From an uncultured Clostridia bacterium (GTDB lineage Bacteria; Bacillota; Clostridia; Christensenellales; Borkfalkiaceae), in assembly GCA_944368925.1 (NCBI GenBank), contig CALVXG010000010.1, positions 1 through 64,000 of the forward strand: 64,000 bases of DNA, written 5' to 3'. Positions 35,211-44,121 of the stretch are shown here, in pieces. How positions within the stretch are numbered: position 1 is the stretch's first letter; each line of letters begins with the position of its first letter. A model generated the notes under the pieces. It was not told the DNA's origin and did not search any database. It saw only the letters and a program-made list of their open reading frames with translations. Both the position numbers and the translations under genes were made by a program.

Positions 35211-35984
35211 TTATTTCTTTTCCCTGCGGTATAAATACATCGTCGTCCCCGCTGCATCCGTCCCGATGCTGTACTTTTTAAGATACGGCGTCAGCTTCTC
35301 CATCAGCTTCTTGAATGAGTTGCACCCGAAATTCTTCGGTATAAAATCTGAATATTTCTGCTTCATCTCCGAAGAAATCTGCGCATAAAACGCCTTGCCG
35401 TTGTTGTCGATCATGCGATCAATGATATTGTGCAGATCACTCTTGCGCTTGTTGTCCAGTATTTCCGCCTCCGCAGGCACCGTCTGCTGCAGCGCAGGCT
35501 GCACCGCCTTCACCTTCGGATTCTGCACCTTCCTCGCTTCCTGCTTCTGCTCTGCCCCCGCATCGAGATAAATAAATTCGTTGAACGCGTTCACAAAACT
35601 CTGGTTTACGTTCCGTCCGCCCATCCCGATCACCGTCTTGTCCCGCTCGCGAAGCTCACGCACCAGCCGCGTATAGTCCGAATCTCCCGCCGCAATGCAA
35701 AATACATCCACGTCTTTCTCAAACAAGATGATCAGCGCCTGAATGATCAGCGCTATGTCGATCGTGTTCTTCCGCGGCTGCACCTCGAACTGCTGCACCG
35801 CCGTCATCGAATAACGGTTTACTTCCTCTTTCCATCCCTTAACCGACGCCTTCGACCAGTCCGCAAAAATCCGCTTGACAATTATGTTCCCGTAATTGGA
35901 CGCTTCATCAAAAATCTGCTTGGCATTCCCCGCCGATACGTTCTCCGCATCGATCAGCACTGCCACATTGTTCACCTTTTCCAT
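35211..35984 (-). CDS. NYN (LabA-like) nuclease with C-terminal LOTUS domain
   Basis: A 257-residue protein with two domains. Residues 5-145 match the NYN/PIN-like fold: VLIDAENVSAGNAKQIF near 9-25 (first acidic residues), DIALIIQALIILF near 75 and CIAAGDSDYTRLVRELRERD near 95-114, the acidic metal site of RNases. After a Gln/Lys/Pro linker, residues about 180-255 match an OST-HTH/LOTUS domain (HNIIDRMIDNNGKAFYAQI, then KNFGCNSFKKLMEKL), an RNA-binding module. An RNA-processing or RNA-decay role is likely; the target is unknown. Confidence 0.9.
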   Translation of the reverse strand: MEKVNNVAVLIDAENVSAGNAKQIFDEASNYGNIIVKRIFADWSKASVKGWKEEVNRYSMTAVQQFEVQPRKNTIDIALIIQALIILFEKDVDVFCIAAGDSDYTRLVRELRERDKTVIGMGGRNVNQSFVNAFNEFIYLDAGAEQKQEARKVQNPKVKAVQPALQQTVPAEAEILDNKRKSDLHNIIDRMIDNNGKAFYAQISSEMKQKYSDFIPKNFGCNSFKKLMEKLTPYLKKYSIGTDAAGTTMYLYRREKK

Positions 35985-36186
35985 ATATCCGTCCCCTTTT
36001 CTCCCCTTTTTCTATATTATACCGAATTTCAGATTTTGTGTCAAGTCCGCCCCCGTCCGAATAAAATTCTTTCCACCGGCTTTCCGCTTTTTCCGCATTT
36101 CAATCACTCCCCCTCTTAAAAATAAAAAAGGGTTTTCCGTAAATTAAAAAAAATTTATTTTTTTTCAAAAACAGGGTCAAAAATGA

Positions 36187-36215
36187 TTGAAAAATTTTTT
36201 TGAATCCGCTATAAT
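36187..36215 (+). promoter_or_regulatory. Promoter of tRNA-Ala
   Basis: TTGAAA (36187-36192) and TATAAT (36210-36215), 17 bases apart, ending 12 bases before the mature 5' end. Confidence 0.85.
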
Positions 36216-36227
36216 AATAGAGCTTTT

Positions 36228-36303
36228 GGGGATGTAGCTCACCCGGTAGAGCGATACGTTCGCAACGTATAGGTAGTCAGTTCGAGTCTGATCATCTCCA
36301 CCA
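36228..36303 (+). tRNA. tRNA-Ala(CGC)
   Basis: A complete 76-nt cloverleaf with encoded CCA. Acceptor GGGGATG pairs with CATCTCC, anticodon stem ATACG pairs with CGTAT, loop TTCGCAA, anticodon CGC. Its 3' end seems to be the insertion point of the islet that follows. Confidence 0.92.
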
Positions 36304-36305
36304 CC

Positions 36306-36357
36306 AAAAACCTAAATCAAACATCGTAGAAAGAATGTTTGATTTAGGTTTTTTTCT
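36306..36357 (+). terminator. Terminator directly after tRNA-Ala
   Basis: Perfect 19-bp arms 36306-36324 and 36335-36353, followed by more T. A second, unrelated terminator of similar strength follows the tRNA-end-like repeat at 37351. Confidence 0.92.
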
Positions 36358-36550
36358 TTTGGAATAAAACAGCCCCCCCCCGACTAAGTTTCTGTCATCA
36401 TCTACCCGAAAGCAGTACCAAAAGCCATCAGACAAAACGCCGACAGCGAATACTTCATACAGACAAAGGACTGAAATTCAAAAGCAAAAAACAGAACATC
36501 AGACGCGACAACAAAAGCAACAGGCAAAATACGCAAGAAAGAAACGTATA

Positions 36551-36712
36551 GAGCGGCGGTGTGCGCGGGGTGATCGCCAAACGGTTCAGCGGCGACACCC
36601 CGCGCCGCTGAATTTTTTGTTTCGGTTTCCGTTATTTCTTTGTCGTGGGGCGTGTGCTTGTCTGCGGCGGGCGTAGCCCGTCGCACTTGTATCAAGACAA
36701 GCACACGCCCCA
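36551..36712. repeat. Two strong inverted repeats in the islet
   Basis: Repeat 1 (36551-36612) pairs GCGCGGGGTG and GCC with GGC and CACCCCGCGC on the other arm, and ends in T6 on the plus strand. Repeat 2 has perfect 18-bp arms 36646-36663 and 36695-36712 with an inner GGCGGGC/GCCCGTC stem, giving a cruciform-like fold. No gene is visible. They may be an RNA gene, terminators or an origin-like site. Confidence 0.55.
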
Positions 36713-36881
36713 TCGTCACACCTAAGACAAACCCGTACTTTTCCGTACCAAACTTAAACTATTTTAATGTTTTAAAATTTAGTTTGAGAATTATTAAATC
36801 CGCAACATTACTATTTCATTACGCTTTAAAATAAAAAATATAAAAAATACAAAAAATATTTAAATCATACAAAATAAAATA

Positions 36882-36910
36882 TTGACAACAATAAACTTTT
36901 AGTATATAAT
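36882..36910 (+). promoter_or_regulatory. Consensus promoter of the orphan AT-rich gene
   Basis: TTGACA (36882-36887) and TATAAT (36905-36910) with a 17-base spacer, followed by AAAGGAG before the ATG. Confidence 0.88.
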
Positions 36911-36937
36911 AAAATCAAACAAATCAAAGGAGTAATT

Positions 36938-37330
36938 ATGATGAATTGGGAAACAGTAAAAATCGATAGTAGCAGACAAGGTAAAAACACTGCTTATGCA
37001 AGCATAGGTTTTGGCAGAATAGTATTAAATTCAGCCGCTTGTGAATTGGTAGACAATTTTTCTGAATATAAATATGTGCAAATTTTAAAAGCACGAAAAG
37101 ACGGAAAATTATGCGTAGGAATAAAATTATTAAAAGATTGCAAGGAAAATTCAATAAAAATTGGAAAAAGGAAGATTAAAGGGGCTATTGTTGAGAAGAG
37201 TTTAAGTATAGACAACAAACCTCTTATGGAAGATTTATTTGGTATACAAGGTACTCAAAATAAAGCAACAAGATACCCTGTAGTTCTTGATGATGATGAT
37301 AAAAGTATATTAGTAATTTATGGAGAATAA
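36938..37330 (+). CDS. AT-rich orphan protein of unknown function
   Basis: A 130-residue soluble protein, rich in Lys, Ile and Asn. ARKDGKLCVGIKLLKDCK near residues 51-68 and GKRKIKGAIVEKSLSID near 76 suggest beta strands; there is no signal peptide or membrane helix. I do not recognise a family. Codon use and base composition are far more AT-rich than in flanking genes, which points to transfer. It has its own consensus promoter, a good site and a terminator. Two ATGs in a row (36938, 36941) are both possible starts. Confidence 0.8.
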   Translation: MMNWETVKIDSSRQGKNTAYASIGFGRIVLNSAACELVDNFSEYKYVQILKARKDGKLCVGIKLLKDCKENSIKIGKRKIKGAIVEKSLSIDNKPLMEDLFGIQGTQNKATRYPVVLDDDDKSILVIYGE

Positions 37331-37362
37331 ATTCAATTTACATTATAGGCACTCCACCAACC

Positions 37363-37392
37363 AAAAAGGCACCTTTTTAGGTGCCTTTTTTC
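37363..37392 (+). terminator. Terminator after the orphan gene
   Basis: Perfect 12-bp arms 37363-37374 and 37379-37390 (AAAAAGGCACCT) with T6. It may be the original tRNA-Ala terminator. Confidence 0.9.
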
Positions 37393-37488
37393 GTTGTAAA
37401 GAAACGGGATCTGCTCCGTATCGGAAAAAAGGACATACAATCGTCCGTGCCGCCCGTGCAAAATTCAAAAAGCAAAACGATGTATAAA

Positions 37489-37522
37489 TCGGCGGGGAGC
37501 CCCGATAGAGGCTCCCCGCCGA
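37489..37522 (-). terminator. Hairpin after the MFS gene
   Basis: Perfect 13-bp arms 37489-37501 and 37510-37522 (TCGGCGGGGAGCC); only a weak T-rich tail on the minus strand. Confidence 0.7.
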
Positions 37523-37536
37523 AACATTGCTTGTTA

Positions 37537-38751
37537 TTAAGAAACTTCGGAATTTTCTTTGTCCGACGATCCTTTGTACTTTCTGCAAAGAACGATCAGT
37601 CCGATTATCAAAAGCAGCGGGAATGCCGTGGCGACAAGCAGCCCCATTTTCAGATTTCCGCCGAACGCATTGGAAATGCCCCCTACCATGGAGGGACTTA
37701 CGGTAGCGCCCAAATCTCCTGCCAAAGCCAAAATCGCGAACATGGCCGTGCCGCCCCGCGGACACTTCTGCGACGAAACGCTGATAGTCCCCGGCCACAT
37801 GATTCCGACCGAAACGCCGCAAAGCGCGCAGCCCGCCAATCCGACGATCGGGACGGCGGACAAGGACGCCGCCAGATAGCAGAGCACGCACAGTCCGCCG
37901 CACGCCAGCATCGTCTTGGTCAAGTCCAACTTTCCGCTCATCTTTCCGTACAGAATGCGGGAAATTCCCATAAATGCGGCAAACAGACAGGGTCCTGCAA
38001 GATCGCCGACGGTCTTGGAAACCCCCATCGCCGACTCCGTAAAAGCGGACGCCCATTGCGCCATCGACGCTTCGGACGCGCCCGCACAGATCATCAGCAA
38101 GATCAAAAGCCAAAACAGCGGCAGCCGAAACAACTGCCCTATACGCATTCCCTTCCCTTCTTCGACCAACCGATCGATGGGACATGAAATAAAATTGAAC
38201 GCGTTGACCAACGGTATGATCGCCCAGATCAGCGTAAGGATCTTCCAGTTCTGCACGCCGAACAACGTGAAAAAGAGCGTAGACCCCAAAATCACGCCGA
38301 CCGCTCCCCAACAATAAAAGGAGTGAAGAAGGCTCATCATGCCGTCCTTGTTTTTAAACGGACAAGCTTCCACGATCGGACTGACCAACACTTCTACCAG
38401 TCCGCTCCCCATGGCATAAAACACCACCGACACCAAAATTCCTATAAACGGAACGGGGAGCACTTCCGGCAGCACCGCCATCAGAACCAGTCCCGCCGCC
38501 GACAGCACCTGCGACGCAATTACGCAGGTACGGTACCCGATTTTATCTGCAAATTTTGTCGCCGCAAGATCAATCAATAATTGCGTCAGATAGAACACCA
38601 GCGGGATCAGCGCGATCGTTTCGAACCCGATCCCGTATGTATCCTTGAACGTCACAAATAACAGCGGGGCAAAATTCGCCGCTATGGCTTGCGTAACAAA
38701 TCCGAGATAACAGGCTATAAGAGTTTTCTTATAGTTTTTTTGCTTTGTCAT
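37537..38751 (-). CDS. MFS transporter
   Basis: A 404-residue major facilitator with about 12 membrane helices. The loop between helices 2 and 3 reads KFADKIGYRTCVIASQ, a variant of the GxxxDRxGRR signature, and the central loop is near residues 185-205 (CPIDRLVEEGKGMRIG). The pattern resembles the FucP/sugar and nucleoside branch more than drug exporters, but the cargo is not certain. The upstream AraC regulator with a sugar-binding-type cupin suggests a carbohydrate. Confidence 0.88.
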   Translation of the reverse strand: MTKQKNYKKTLIACYLGFVTQAIAANFAPLLFVTFKDTYGIGFETIALIPLVFYLTQLLIDLAATKFADKIGYRTCVIASQVLSAAGLVLMAVLPEVLPVPFIGILVSVVFYAMGSGLVEVLVSPIVEACPFKNKDGMMSLLHSFYCWGAVGVILGSTLFFTLFGVQNWKILTLIWAIIPLVNAFNFISCPIDRLVEEGKGMRIGQLFRLPLFWLLILLMICAGASEASMAQWASAFTESAMGVSKTVGDLAGPCLFAAFMGISRILYGKMSGKLDLTKTMLACGGLCVLCYLAASLSAVPIVGLAGCALCGVSVGIMWPGTISVSSQKCPRGGTAMFAILALAGDLGATVSPSMVGGISNAFGGNLKMGLLVATAFPLLLIIGLIVLCRKYKGSSDKENSEVS

Positions 38752-38792
38752 ACCCTCTCCTTTCAGGCCGCCGCAATCGTCAGCCGAATTGC

Positions 38793-38821
38793 ATTATAAC
38801 ACCATAACAAAGCAAACACAA
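38793..38821 (-). promoter_or_regulatory. Promoter of the MFS gene
   Basis: On the minus strand TTGTGT (38816-38821) and TATAAT (38793-38798), 17 bases apart. It lies in the gap below the AraC gene. Confidence 0.65.
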
Positions 38822-38856
38822 CCAAAATAAAAACACAATAAACCCGAATCGTTGCA

Positions 38857-39747
38857 CTATTTACCCATATTTCGGTATTGTCCCGGCGTGTACCCGTACC
38901 TCTTCCGAAAACAGCGGATAAAATATTGCACCGAATGAAAACCGCAGGAATCGCTGATCTCCTGCAGGGTCAGCGTCGTGTCCCCGATCAGTCCGTGCGC
39001 GATCTGAAGTCTGTGACGGATCAATGCGTCCACAGGAGAACAGCCCATATACGTCTGAAAACACCGCCCCGCTTCGCTTCGGCCTATATTGGCTGCTTTC
39101 GCAATATCATTGAGCGTGACGGGCTCTGCATAATGTTCCCGTATATACGAAAGCATCTTCCGCATCCGTATCTGCGCATTGATCTGAATGCGCGTGCTTT
39201 CCGATCGGGGCAGCGAATTGAAATGCAAAAACAGATATTCAAATATTTTGCTGAGATTGCGCTGGACAGCCATTTCGTAACAAGTCCCCTCTTCGCGCAT
39301 CAGAGAATATATATCCTTGATCAGCCCGTCCGCCTCATTCTGCCAGCCGACGGTGCGGTCAAACACAATAAAAGGCAAGGCATCGCAGCGGGCAATCGGC
39401 TGAATATACTTTCGGTTAATTTCGCTGTTTTCGGGCGCAATCGCGTCCCCCGAAAACACGATATTCGGCATGGGATCGGGAAGCGCTCCGGATACCTGCT
39501 TTATGCCGTGCAATATGTTCCCGTTGATGAATATACTTTCGCCCGGATTGAGCAAAACGTGCTGTCTGCCGATCTGAAAGTCCAAAACGCCGCACATTGC
39601 CGTAGCGATTTCAAAATCGGTATGCCAATGCAACGGCCCCTCCCGCTGCGCAAGCAAAGCAAGTTCGCCGCTAAAAAACGTGACGGGAAGCATCGCGTCG
39701 CGACGGCTTATCTGCTCCCTGAACTGATGATCTAAACATATTGACAT
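38857..39747 (-). CDS. AraC-family regulator with N-terminal cupin
   Basis: A 296-residue transcription factor. Residues 20-110 form a cupin-type effector domain (LHWHTDFEIATAMCGVLDFQ, then GESIFINGNILHGIK). Residues about 190-293 hold two HTHs: VTLNDIAKAANIGRSEAGRC and LTLQEISDSCGFHSVQYFIR, followed by the family signature CFRKRYGYTPGQYR. Such proteins activate carbohydrate genes on binding a sugar. It is followed on the same strand by the MFS gene, the most likely target; the plus-strand opp operon starts 480 bases away. Confidence 0.95.
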   Translation of the reverse strand: MSICLDHQFREQISRRDAMLPVTFFSGELALLAQREGPLHWHTDFEIATAMCGVLDFQIGRQHVLLNPGESIFINGNILHGIKQVSGALPDPMPNIVFSGDAIAPENSEINRKYIQPIARCDALPFIVFDRTVGWQNEADGLIKDIYSLMREEGTCYEMAVQRNLSKIFEYLFLHFNSLPRSESTRIQINAQIRMRKMLSYIREHYAEPVTLNDIAKAANIGRSEAGRCFQTYMGCSPVDALIRHRLQIAHGLIGDTTLTLQEISDSCGFHSVQYFIRCFRKRYGYTPGQYRNMGK

Positions 39748-40226
39748 TCTTTCACCCGCTCCGATTTTCTTTCGTCCTTGTCTATTATAGCAAAAAATAA
39801 CCGCTATTCCTATTCTTTTGCCGAAAAATCACCACAAGATTTTTTACATAACATAAAAGTAAAACTTTGCCTTTTAGCGGGAAAAAAGTATAAAAAAACT
39901 TATTCTGAAAAAAAATTTACGCATAATAATCGTATTTCTGCGTGAAAATATGATATTTTCAACTTTAAAAATTCCCTTTATTTACATCTGCTTATATATG
40001 GATATAAAAAAAACTAATGAATAAGTATAAAATATATCTTCGAAATACCTTGCGCAAATGCCCGATTCATGTTAAAATAAAAATGTGTTGAAACGAGGCC
40101 CCTCGTTTTCCTTGTTTGCTGAGCAAACAAGGAAACTCATTTTAACAGCATAGAAAAAGCAGTTGAGCTGTCTCTTTCAACATTCGCAAAATTTGTTTAA
40201 AAAATTTTTTACGGAGGCTGAACACA
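39748..40226. promoter_or_regulatory. AT-rich region with the opp promoter and leader
   Basis: No gene. A TATAAT on the minus strand near 39783 may serve araC. On the plus strand TTGCGC (40050-40055) and TAAAAT (40073-40078), 17 bases apart, can drive opp. The leader then forms two hairpins: AAACGAGG with CCTCGTTT (40091-40108), and 13-bp arms 40107-40119 with 40123-40135. Confidence 0.6.
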
Positions 40227-43076
40227 ATGAGAATGAGATTGTTCAACAAAAAGTCCTTTGCCTTACTCCTGGCATTGGTGATGCTGAGCTGTTTGCTGCT
40301 GCCTGTATTGATCGCATGCAACAAGAAAGCATCGGAAGAAGATTCTCTTAACACCTATCGGGAATACATTTCCAAATTCCCTGCGACCTGGAACACGCAC
40401 AACGGTACGACGGATGCGGACGAATATATCCAGGGTTACACGGAAATGGGCCTGTATGACCTTACGCTGAGCGAAGACCGCTCCACCTACGCTTTTGTAG
40501 ATGAGATGGCGACGGGAGATCCCAAAGACGTGACTTCTTCTTACGCATCCAAATTCGGCATTGCGGCGGGAGAAAGCGGAAAGGCATGGGAAATCACCCT
40601 CAACCCCGACGCAACGTTTGAAAACGGCACCAAAATCACGGCGGAAGATTACGTCTGGTCTATGGAACGCGTGCTCTCCCCCGACATGAAAAACAGCGCC
40701 GCTTCCAAATACATAACGGGCGATTACGAAATCTACAACGCAAACAATTATTACAGCTACGGTTCGACGGAAGAATATTTCAAAATCAAGGCCGATAAAA
40801 CCTACACCGACGACGAACTGAACAAGCTGGTCGAAGACGGACTCCTGTTCTTCTCCTTTACGAAGACGGCCATCTTTGATACGGAAGGTTCCTTTACCAT
40901 CGAAGGGCATCACAACATCGCGAGCCAGCAGAAGTTCTACCTGAATTCGGACGGCGAAGACGTGTACAATATTTTGTACAACAAATATGCGGCTTCGGCA
41001 AACGAATTCGGCTACATCCAGATCACGAAAGAAAATTTTGAAGATTTCAAAACCAACCTTTCCGTTCTGAGCGCATCGGCACTCGGCGCTCTGATCCCCA
41101 ACTGGTACGATTTACTCTCCGTATTGCAGGCGGCAAATCCCGTTTATACGAAAATCCCTGCAAAAGTTGCAGGAAGCGACGGCGAACAAGTTACCAACGT
41201 CTACACCGACGATCAGCTGAACAAACTGGTCGAAGACGGACTGTTGTTCTTCTCCTTTACGAAAACGCCCATCTTTGATACGGAAGGCTCCTTTACCATC
41301 GAAGGGCATCACAACATCGCGAACCAGCAGAAATTCTACTTAAATTCGGACGGCGAAGACGTGTACAATATCCTGTACGACAAATATGCGGCTTCGGCAA
41401 ACGAATACGGATACATTCAGATCACGAAAGAAAATTTTGAAGATTTCAAAACCAACCTTTCCGTTCTGAGCGCATCGGCACTCGGTGCTCTGATCCCCAA
41501 CTGGTACGATCTTTTGTCTGTGCTCTCCTATGAAGAAGTGGCGGAAACTCCGTTCAGCAACGTCGGTATCTTCAAGACGGACGACACGCATTTCGTGATG
41601 GTGTTTGTCAATCCCCTTTCCGCATGGCAGGTAAAATATCTGCTCACGGACAATTGGCTCGTTTACAAGCCTTACTATGAAGCGGGTTATTCGCAGCAGG
41701 GTTCTCTGACCGTGACCAGCTACGGCACGACCAGCGGACAGTACATGGGTTACGGCCCCTATAAACTTTCCAGCTACGAAAAAGACAAAGAGATCACCTT
41801 TGTCCGCAACGAAAACTGGTACGGTTACAAAGAAGGCGCGACCAACTACCACGAAGGACAGTTCCAGACGGATAAAATCGTCTGCCAGATCATTTCCGAC
41901 CAGGCGACCGCGCTGCTCGAATTTGAAAGCGGCAATCTGGATTCCGTCAAGCTGACGGCGAACGATCTGAACAAGTACAAATTCAGCGATTATCTGCTGA
42001 AACGTACGGCAAGCAATACCTGGTCCATCACGTTCAACTCGGACAAAGACGCGCTCAAAGCGATCGAAAGCGACAACCAGGGCAACCGTCAGATCCTTTC
42101 CGTGACCGAGTTCCGCAAAGCGCTCTCGCTCTGCCTTGACAGAAGTTATATCGGACAGAACATTCTCGCAGGATCGGCGGCGGCGTTCTCGTTCATCAAC
42201 AACAACTACTATTACGACATCGAAAACGATGCGAACAGCATTTACCGCAACAGCGAACCCGCAAAAGAATCGATCGTGAAGCTGTACGGCGTGGAATACG
42301 GCGAAGACAAGACGTACAAGACGCTGGACGAAGCATACCGCGCCATCACGGGTTACGACATCGACAGCGCAAAGGCAAACTTTGAAAGCGCTTACACGAC
42401 GGCCGTGGCGCAGAGTCTGTACACGGACGGCCAGACGATCAAGATCAACATTTACAACAACGCGCTTACCTCGCAGCTCTCCTCTTTGGAACAGTACATG
42501 CAGACGCAGGTCGATGCAGCGACCAAGGGCACGAAGCTGGAAGGCAAGATCAAGATTGAATTCAAAGCGCAGCAGAGCGGACGTCTCGAATCCATCGCGC
42601 AGGGATCTTTGGAAGCGGTTTACTACTCCTATTCCGGCGATTACAACGATCCGAACGGCATGCTCGGCAACTTCACCGACAGCGCGCAGACGACTCTGAT
42701 CGAATACGGGTTCGACCCGAAAACGGAAGTATTCTCCGTGACGAGCAAGTTTGACGGTGAAACGGAAGAAACCAAAGAAATGACCTACTACGCATGGCAG
42801 AAATCTATTGCGGCGGGCGGCACGTATGCCAATAAGAGCAACGACGTAAAACTTGCGATCATGTCTGCTCTCGAATACAACCTGCTCAGCAATTTCCGCA
42901 CGCTGCCTCTGTGTGTGGGAACCGACCTTACGCTTCGTTCCAAGAAAGTAACTTATGCTACGGATAATGCGAATATCTTTGCCATGTACGGCGGCGTACG
43001 TCTGATGACCTACAACTACAACGACGGCGCGTGGGCGAATTTCTGCAAAGATAAGGATAATCTGAACTACGCTTAA
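40227..43076 (+). CDS. oppA: Oligopeptide-binding lipoprotein with internal duplication
   Basis: A 949-residue extracellular solute-binding protein of family 5 (OppA/DppA), well above the usual 540-620. The signal peptide ends in the lipobox LIAC (Cys31). Family-5 stretches include KAWEITLNPDATFENGTKIT near residue 118, EDYVWSMERVLSP near 140, and YMGYGPYKLSSYEKDKEITF near 505. A segment of about 108 residues occurs twice (193-301 and 326-433) and is almost identical. The site GGAGG lies 9 bases before the ATG. It captures peptides for the permease and ATPases that follow. A partial terminator separates it from oppB. Confidence 0.93.
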   Translation: MRMRLFNKKSFALLLALVMLSCLLLPVLIACNKKASEEDSLNTYREYISKFPATWNTHNGTTDADEYIQGYTEMGLYDLTLSEDRSTYAFVDEMATGDPKDVTSSYASKFGIAAGESGKAWEITLNPDATFENGTKITAEDYVWSMERVLSPDMKNSAASKYITGDYEIYNANNYYSYGSTEEYFKIKADKTYTDDELNKLVEDGLLFFSFTKTAIFDTEGSFTIEGHHNIASQQKFYLNSDGEDVYNILYNKYAASANEFGYIQITKENFEDFKTNLSVLSASALGALIPNWYDLLSVLQAANPVYTKIPAKVAGSDGEQVTNVYTDDQLNKLVEDGLLFFSFTKTPIFDTEGSFTIEGHHNIANQQKFYLNSDGEDVYNILYDKYAASANEYGYIQITKENFEDFKTNLSVLSASALGALIPNWYDLLSVLSYEEVAETPFSNVGIFKTDDTHFVMVFVNPLSAWQVKYLLTDNWLVYKPYYEAGYSQQGSLTVTSYGTTSGQYMGYGPYKLSSYEKDKEITFVRNENWYGYKEGATNYHEGQFQTDKIVCQIISDQATALLEFESGNLDSVKLTANDLNKYKFSDYLLKRTASNTWSITFNSDKDALKAIESDNQGNRQILSVTEFRKALSLCLDRSYIGQNILAGSAAAFSFINNNYYYDIENDANSIYRNSEPAKESIVKLYGVEYGEDKTYKTLDEAYRAITGYDIDSAKANFESAYTTAVAQSLYTDGQTIKINIYNNALTSQLSSLEQYMQTQVDAATKGTKLEGKIKIEFKAQQSGRLESIAQGSLEAVYYSYSGDYNDPNGMLGNFTDSAQTTLIEYGFDPKTEVFSVTSKFDGETEETKEMTYYAWQKSIAAGGTYANKSNDVKLAIMSALEYNLLSNFRTLPLCVGTDLTLRSKKVTYATDNANIFAMYGGVRLMTYNYNDGAWANFCKDKDNLNYA
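40803..41524 (+). repeat. Tandem in-frame duplication inside oppA
   Basis: Copy 1 (40803-41129) and copy 2 (41202-41524) are offset by 399 bases, exactly 133 codons, and differ at only a few percent of positions, mostly silent. The 72 bases between them (QAANPVYTKIPAKVAGSDG in the protein) are unique. The duplication is recent or kept similar by gene conversion. Confidence 0.93.
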
Positions 43077-43104
43077 GCCGCGTTTTAACATTCTTGCATG
43101 CGGG

Positions 43105-43148
43105 AAGGGGGAAAGCCTGCGCGGGCGTTCCCCCCTTTCTGTTCTTTT
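43105..43148 (+). terminator. Partial terminator between oppA and oppB
   Basis: AAGGGGGAA (43105-43113) pairs with TTCCCCCC and T (43128-43138), followed by T-rich sequence. Such leaky stops give more binding protein than permease. Confidence 0.6.
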
Positions 43149-43160
43149 TAAGGAGACCCT

Positions 43161-44120
43161 ATGGCAAAATATGTGATCAAACGCATACTCCTCATGTTTT
43201 TCACGCTGTTCGTGATCATGACCGTATGCTTTGTACTCGTCAAACTTCTTGAACCCAACGAGATCCTCGACGTGACGCAGGCGGAACGCGAAGAAGCGAT
43301 CCGCGAAGCGCTCGGTTACAACAAACCCATTCTCGTGCAATACCTCATCTATTGGAAAAATATCCTCACGAGCTTCGACTTCGGCGTTTCGTTCAAGATC
43401 GAGTATCTCGGCTCGGTCAACAACGTGATCCGCGACAGGCTCCTGCCTACCATCCTCATCAACCTCTATGCGCTCGTCTTTTCCGTGCCCGTCGGCATCC
43501 TCCTCGGCATCGCCGCCGCACTCAAAAAGAACCGCTGGCAGGATCACGTCATCTCGACGGTCGTCATGCTGTTCGTGTCCGTCCCGAGTTTCGTCTATGC
43601 GTTCATCCTGCAATATTTCCTCGGCGCCAAGCTCGGATGGTTCCCGATCCAGATGTCCTCTGTCGCCAGCACGGGCGGCTACTTTACGTGGAGCATGTTT
43701 GTCAGCATGGTTCTGCCTATCCTCGCGCTCAGTTTCGGCTCCATCGCGTCTCTCGCACGCTTTACACGCGCGGAGCTCGCCGAAAGCCTCACCAGCGACT
43801 ATATGCTTCTCGCGCGCGCCAAAGGTCTGACCGTGGGACAAGCCACCGTACGGCATGCGCTGAAAAATGCCATGGTACCCATTCTGCCCACCATCATTGC
43901 CATGTTCGCCAATATCCTCACGGGCTCTCTGATCATCGAAAAGATCTTCTCCGTGCCCGGCGTCGGCGGACTGTATATCCAATCTATTCAGGAACTCGAT
44001 TACAACGTGTTCATGGCGATCACCGTCTTTTACACGTTCATCGGCCTTGCGGCCAATATCATCGTCGATCTGAGCTACGGTTTCCTGGACCCCAGAATTC
44101 GTATGGGAGCGAAGAAATAA
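43161..44120 (+). CDS. oppB: Oligopeptide ABC transporter permease OppB
   Basis: A 319-residue membrane protein with six helices. The first helix (residues 8-30) is followed by the periplasmic-side loop, and the BPD_transp_1 signature EAA loop reads DYMLLARAKGLTVGQATVRH near residue 213, which contacts an ATPase subunit. Ends with FLDPRIRMG as in other OppB proteins. AAGGAG lies 6 bases before the ATG. It is of normal length, unlike its partners. Confidence 0.96.
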   Translation: MAKYVIKRILLMFFTLFVIMTVCFVLVKLLEPNEILDVTQAEREEAIREALGYNKPILVQYLIYWKNILTSFDFGVSFKIEYLGSVNNVIRDRLLPTILINLYALVFSVPVGILLGIAAALKKNRWQDHVISTVVMLFVSVPSFVYAFILQYFLGAKLGWFPIQMSSVASTGGYFTWSMFVSMVLPILALSFGSIASLARFTRAELAESLTSDYMLLARAKGLTVGQATVRHALKNAMVPILPTIIAMFANILTGSLIIEKIFSVPGVGGLYIQSIQELDYNVFMAITVFYTFIGLAANIIVDLSYGFLDPRIRMGAKK

Positions 44121-44121
44121 T

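Larger units (their letters stand above)
36304..37366. mobile_element. Possible small islet inserted at tRNA-Ala
   Basis: The tRNA 3' end CTCCACCA plus CCAAAAA (36295-36310) recurs at 37352-37366 as CTCCACCAACCAAAAA (one extra A), and each copy is followed at once by a terminator. The roughly 1 kb between is gene-poor, has a C10 run near 36370 and two inverted repeats, and carries one AT-rich orphan gene. No integrase is present. This layout fits a tRNA-targeted insertion, but the repeat is short. Confidence 0.45.

Noticed and set aside
36402-36719. A 105-codon minus-strand frame in the tRNA-Ala islet.
   Set aside because: It runs through both inverted repeats, has no ribosome site and no recognisable protein pattern.
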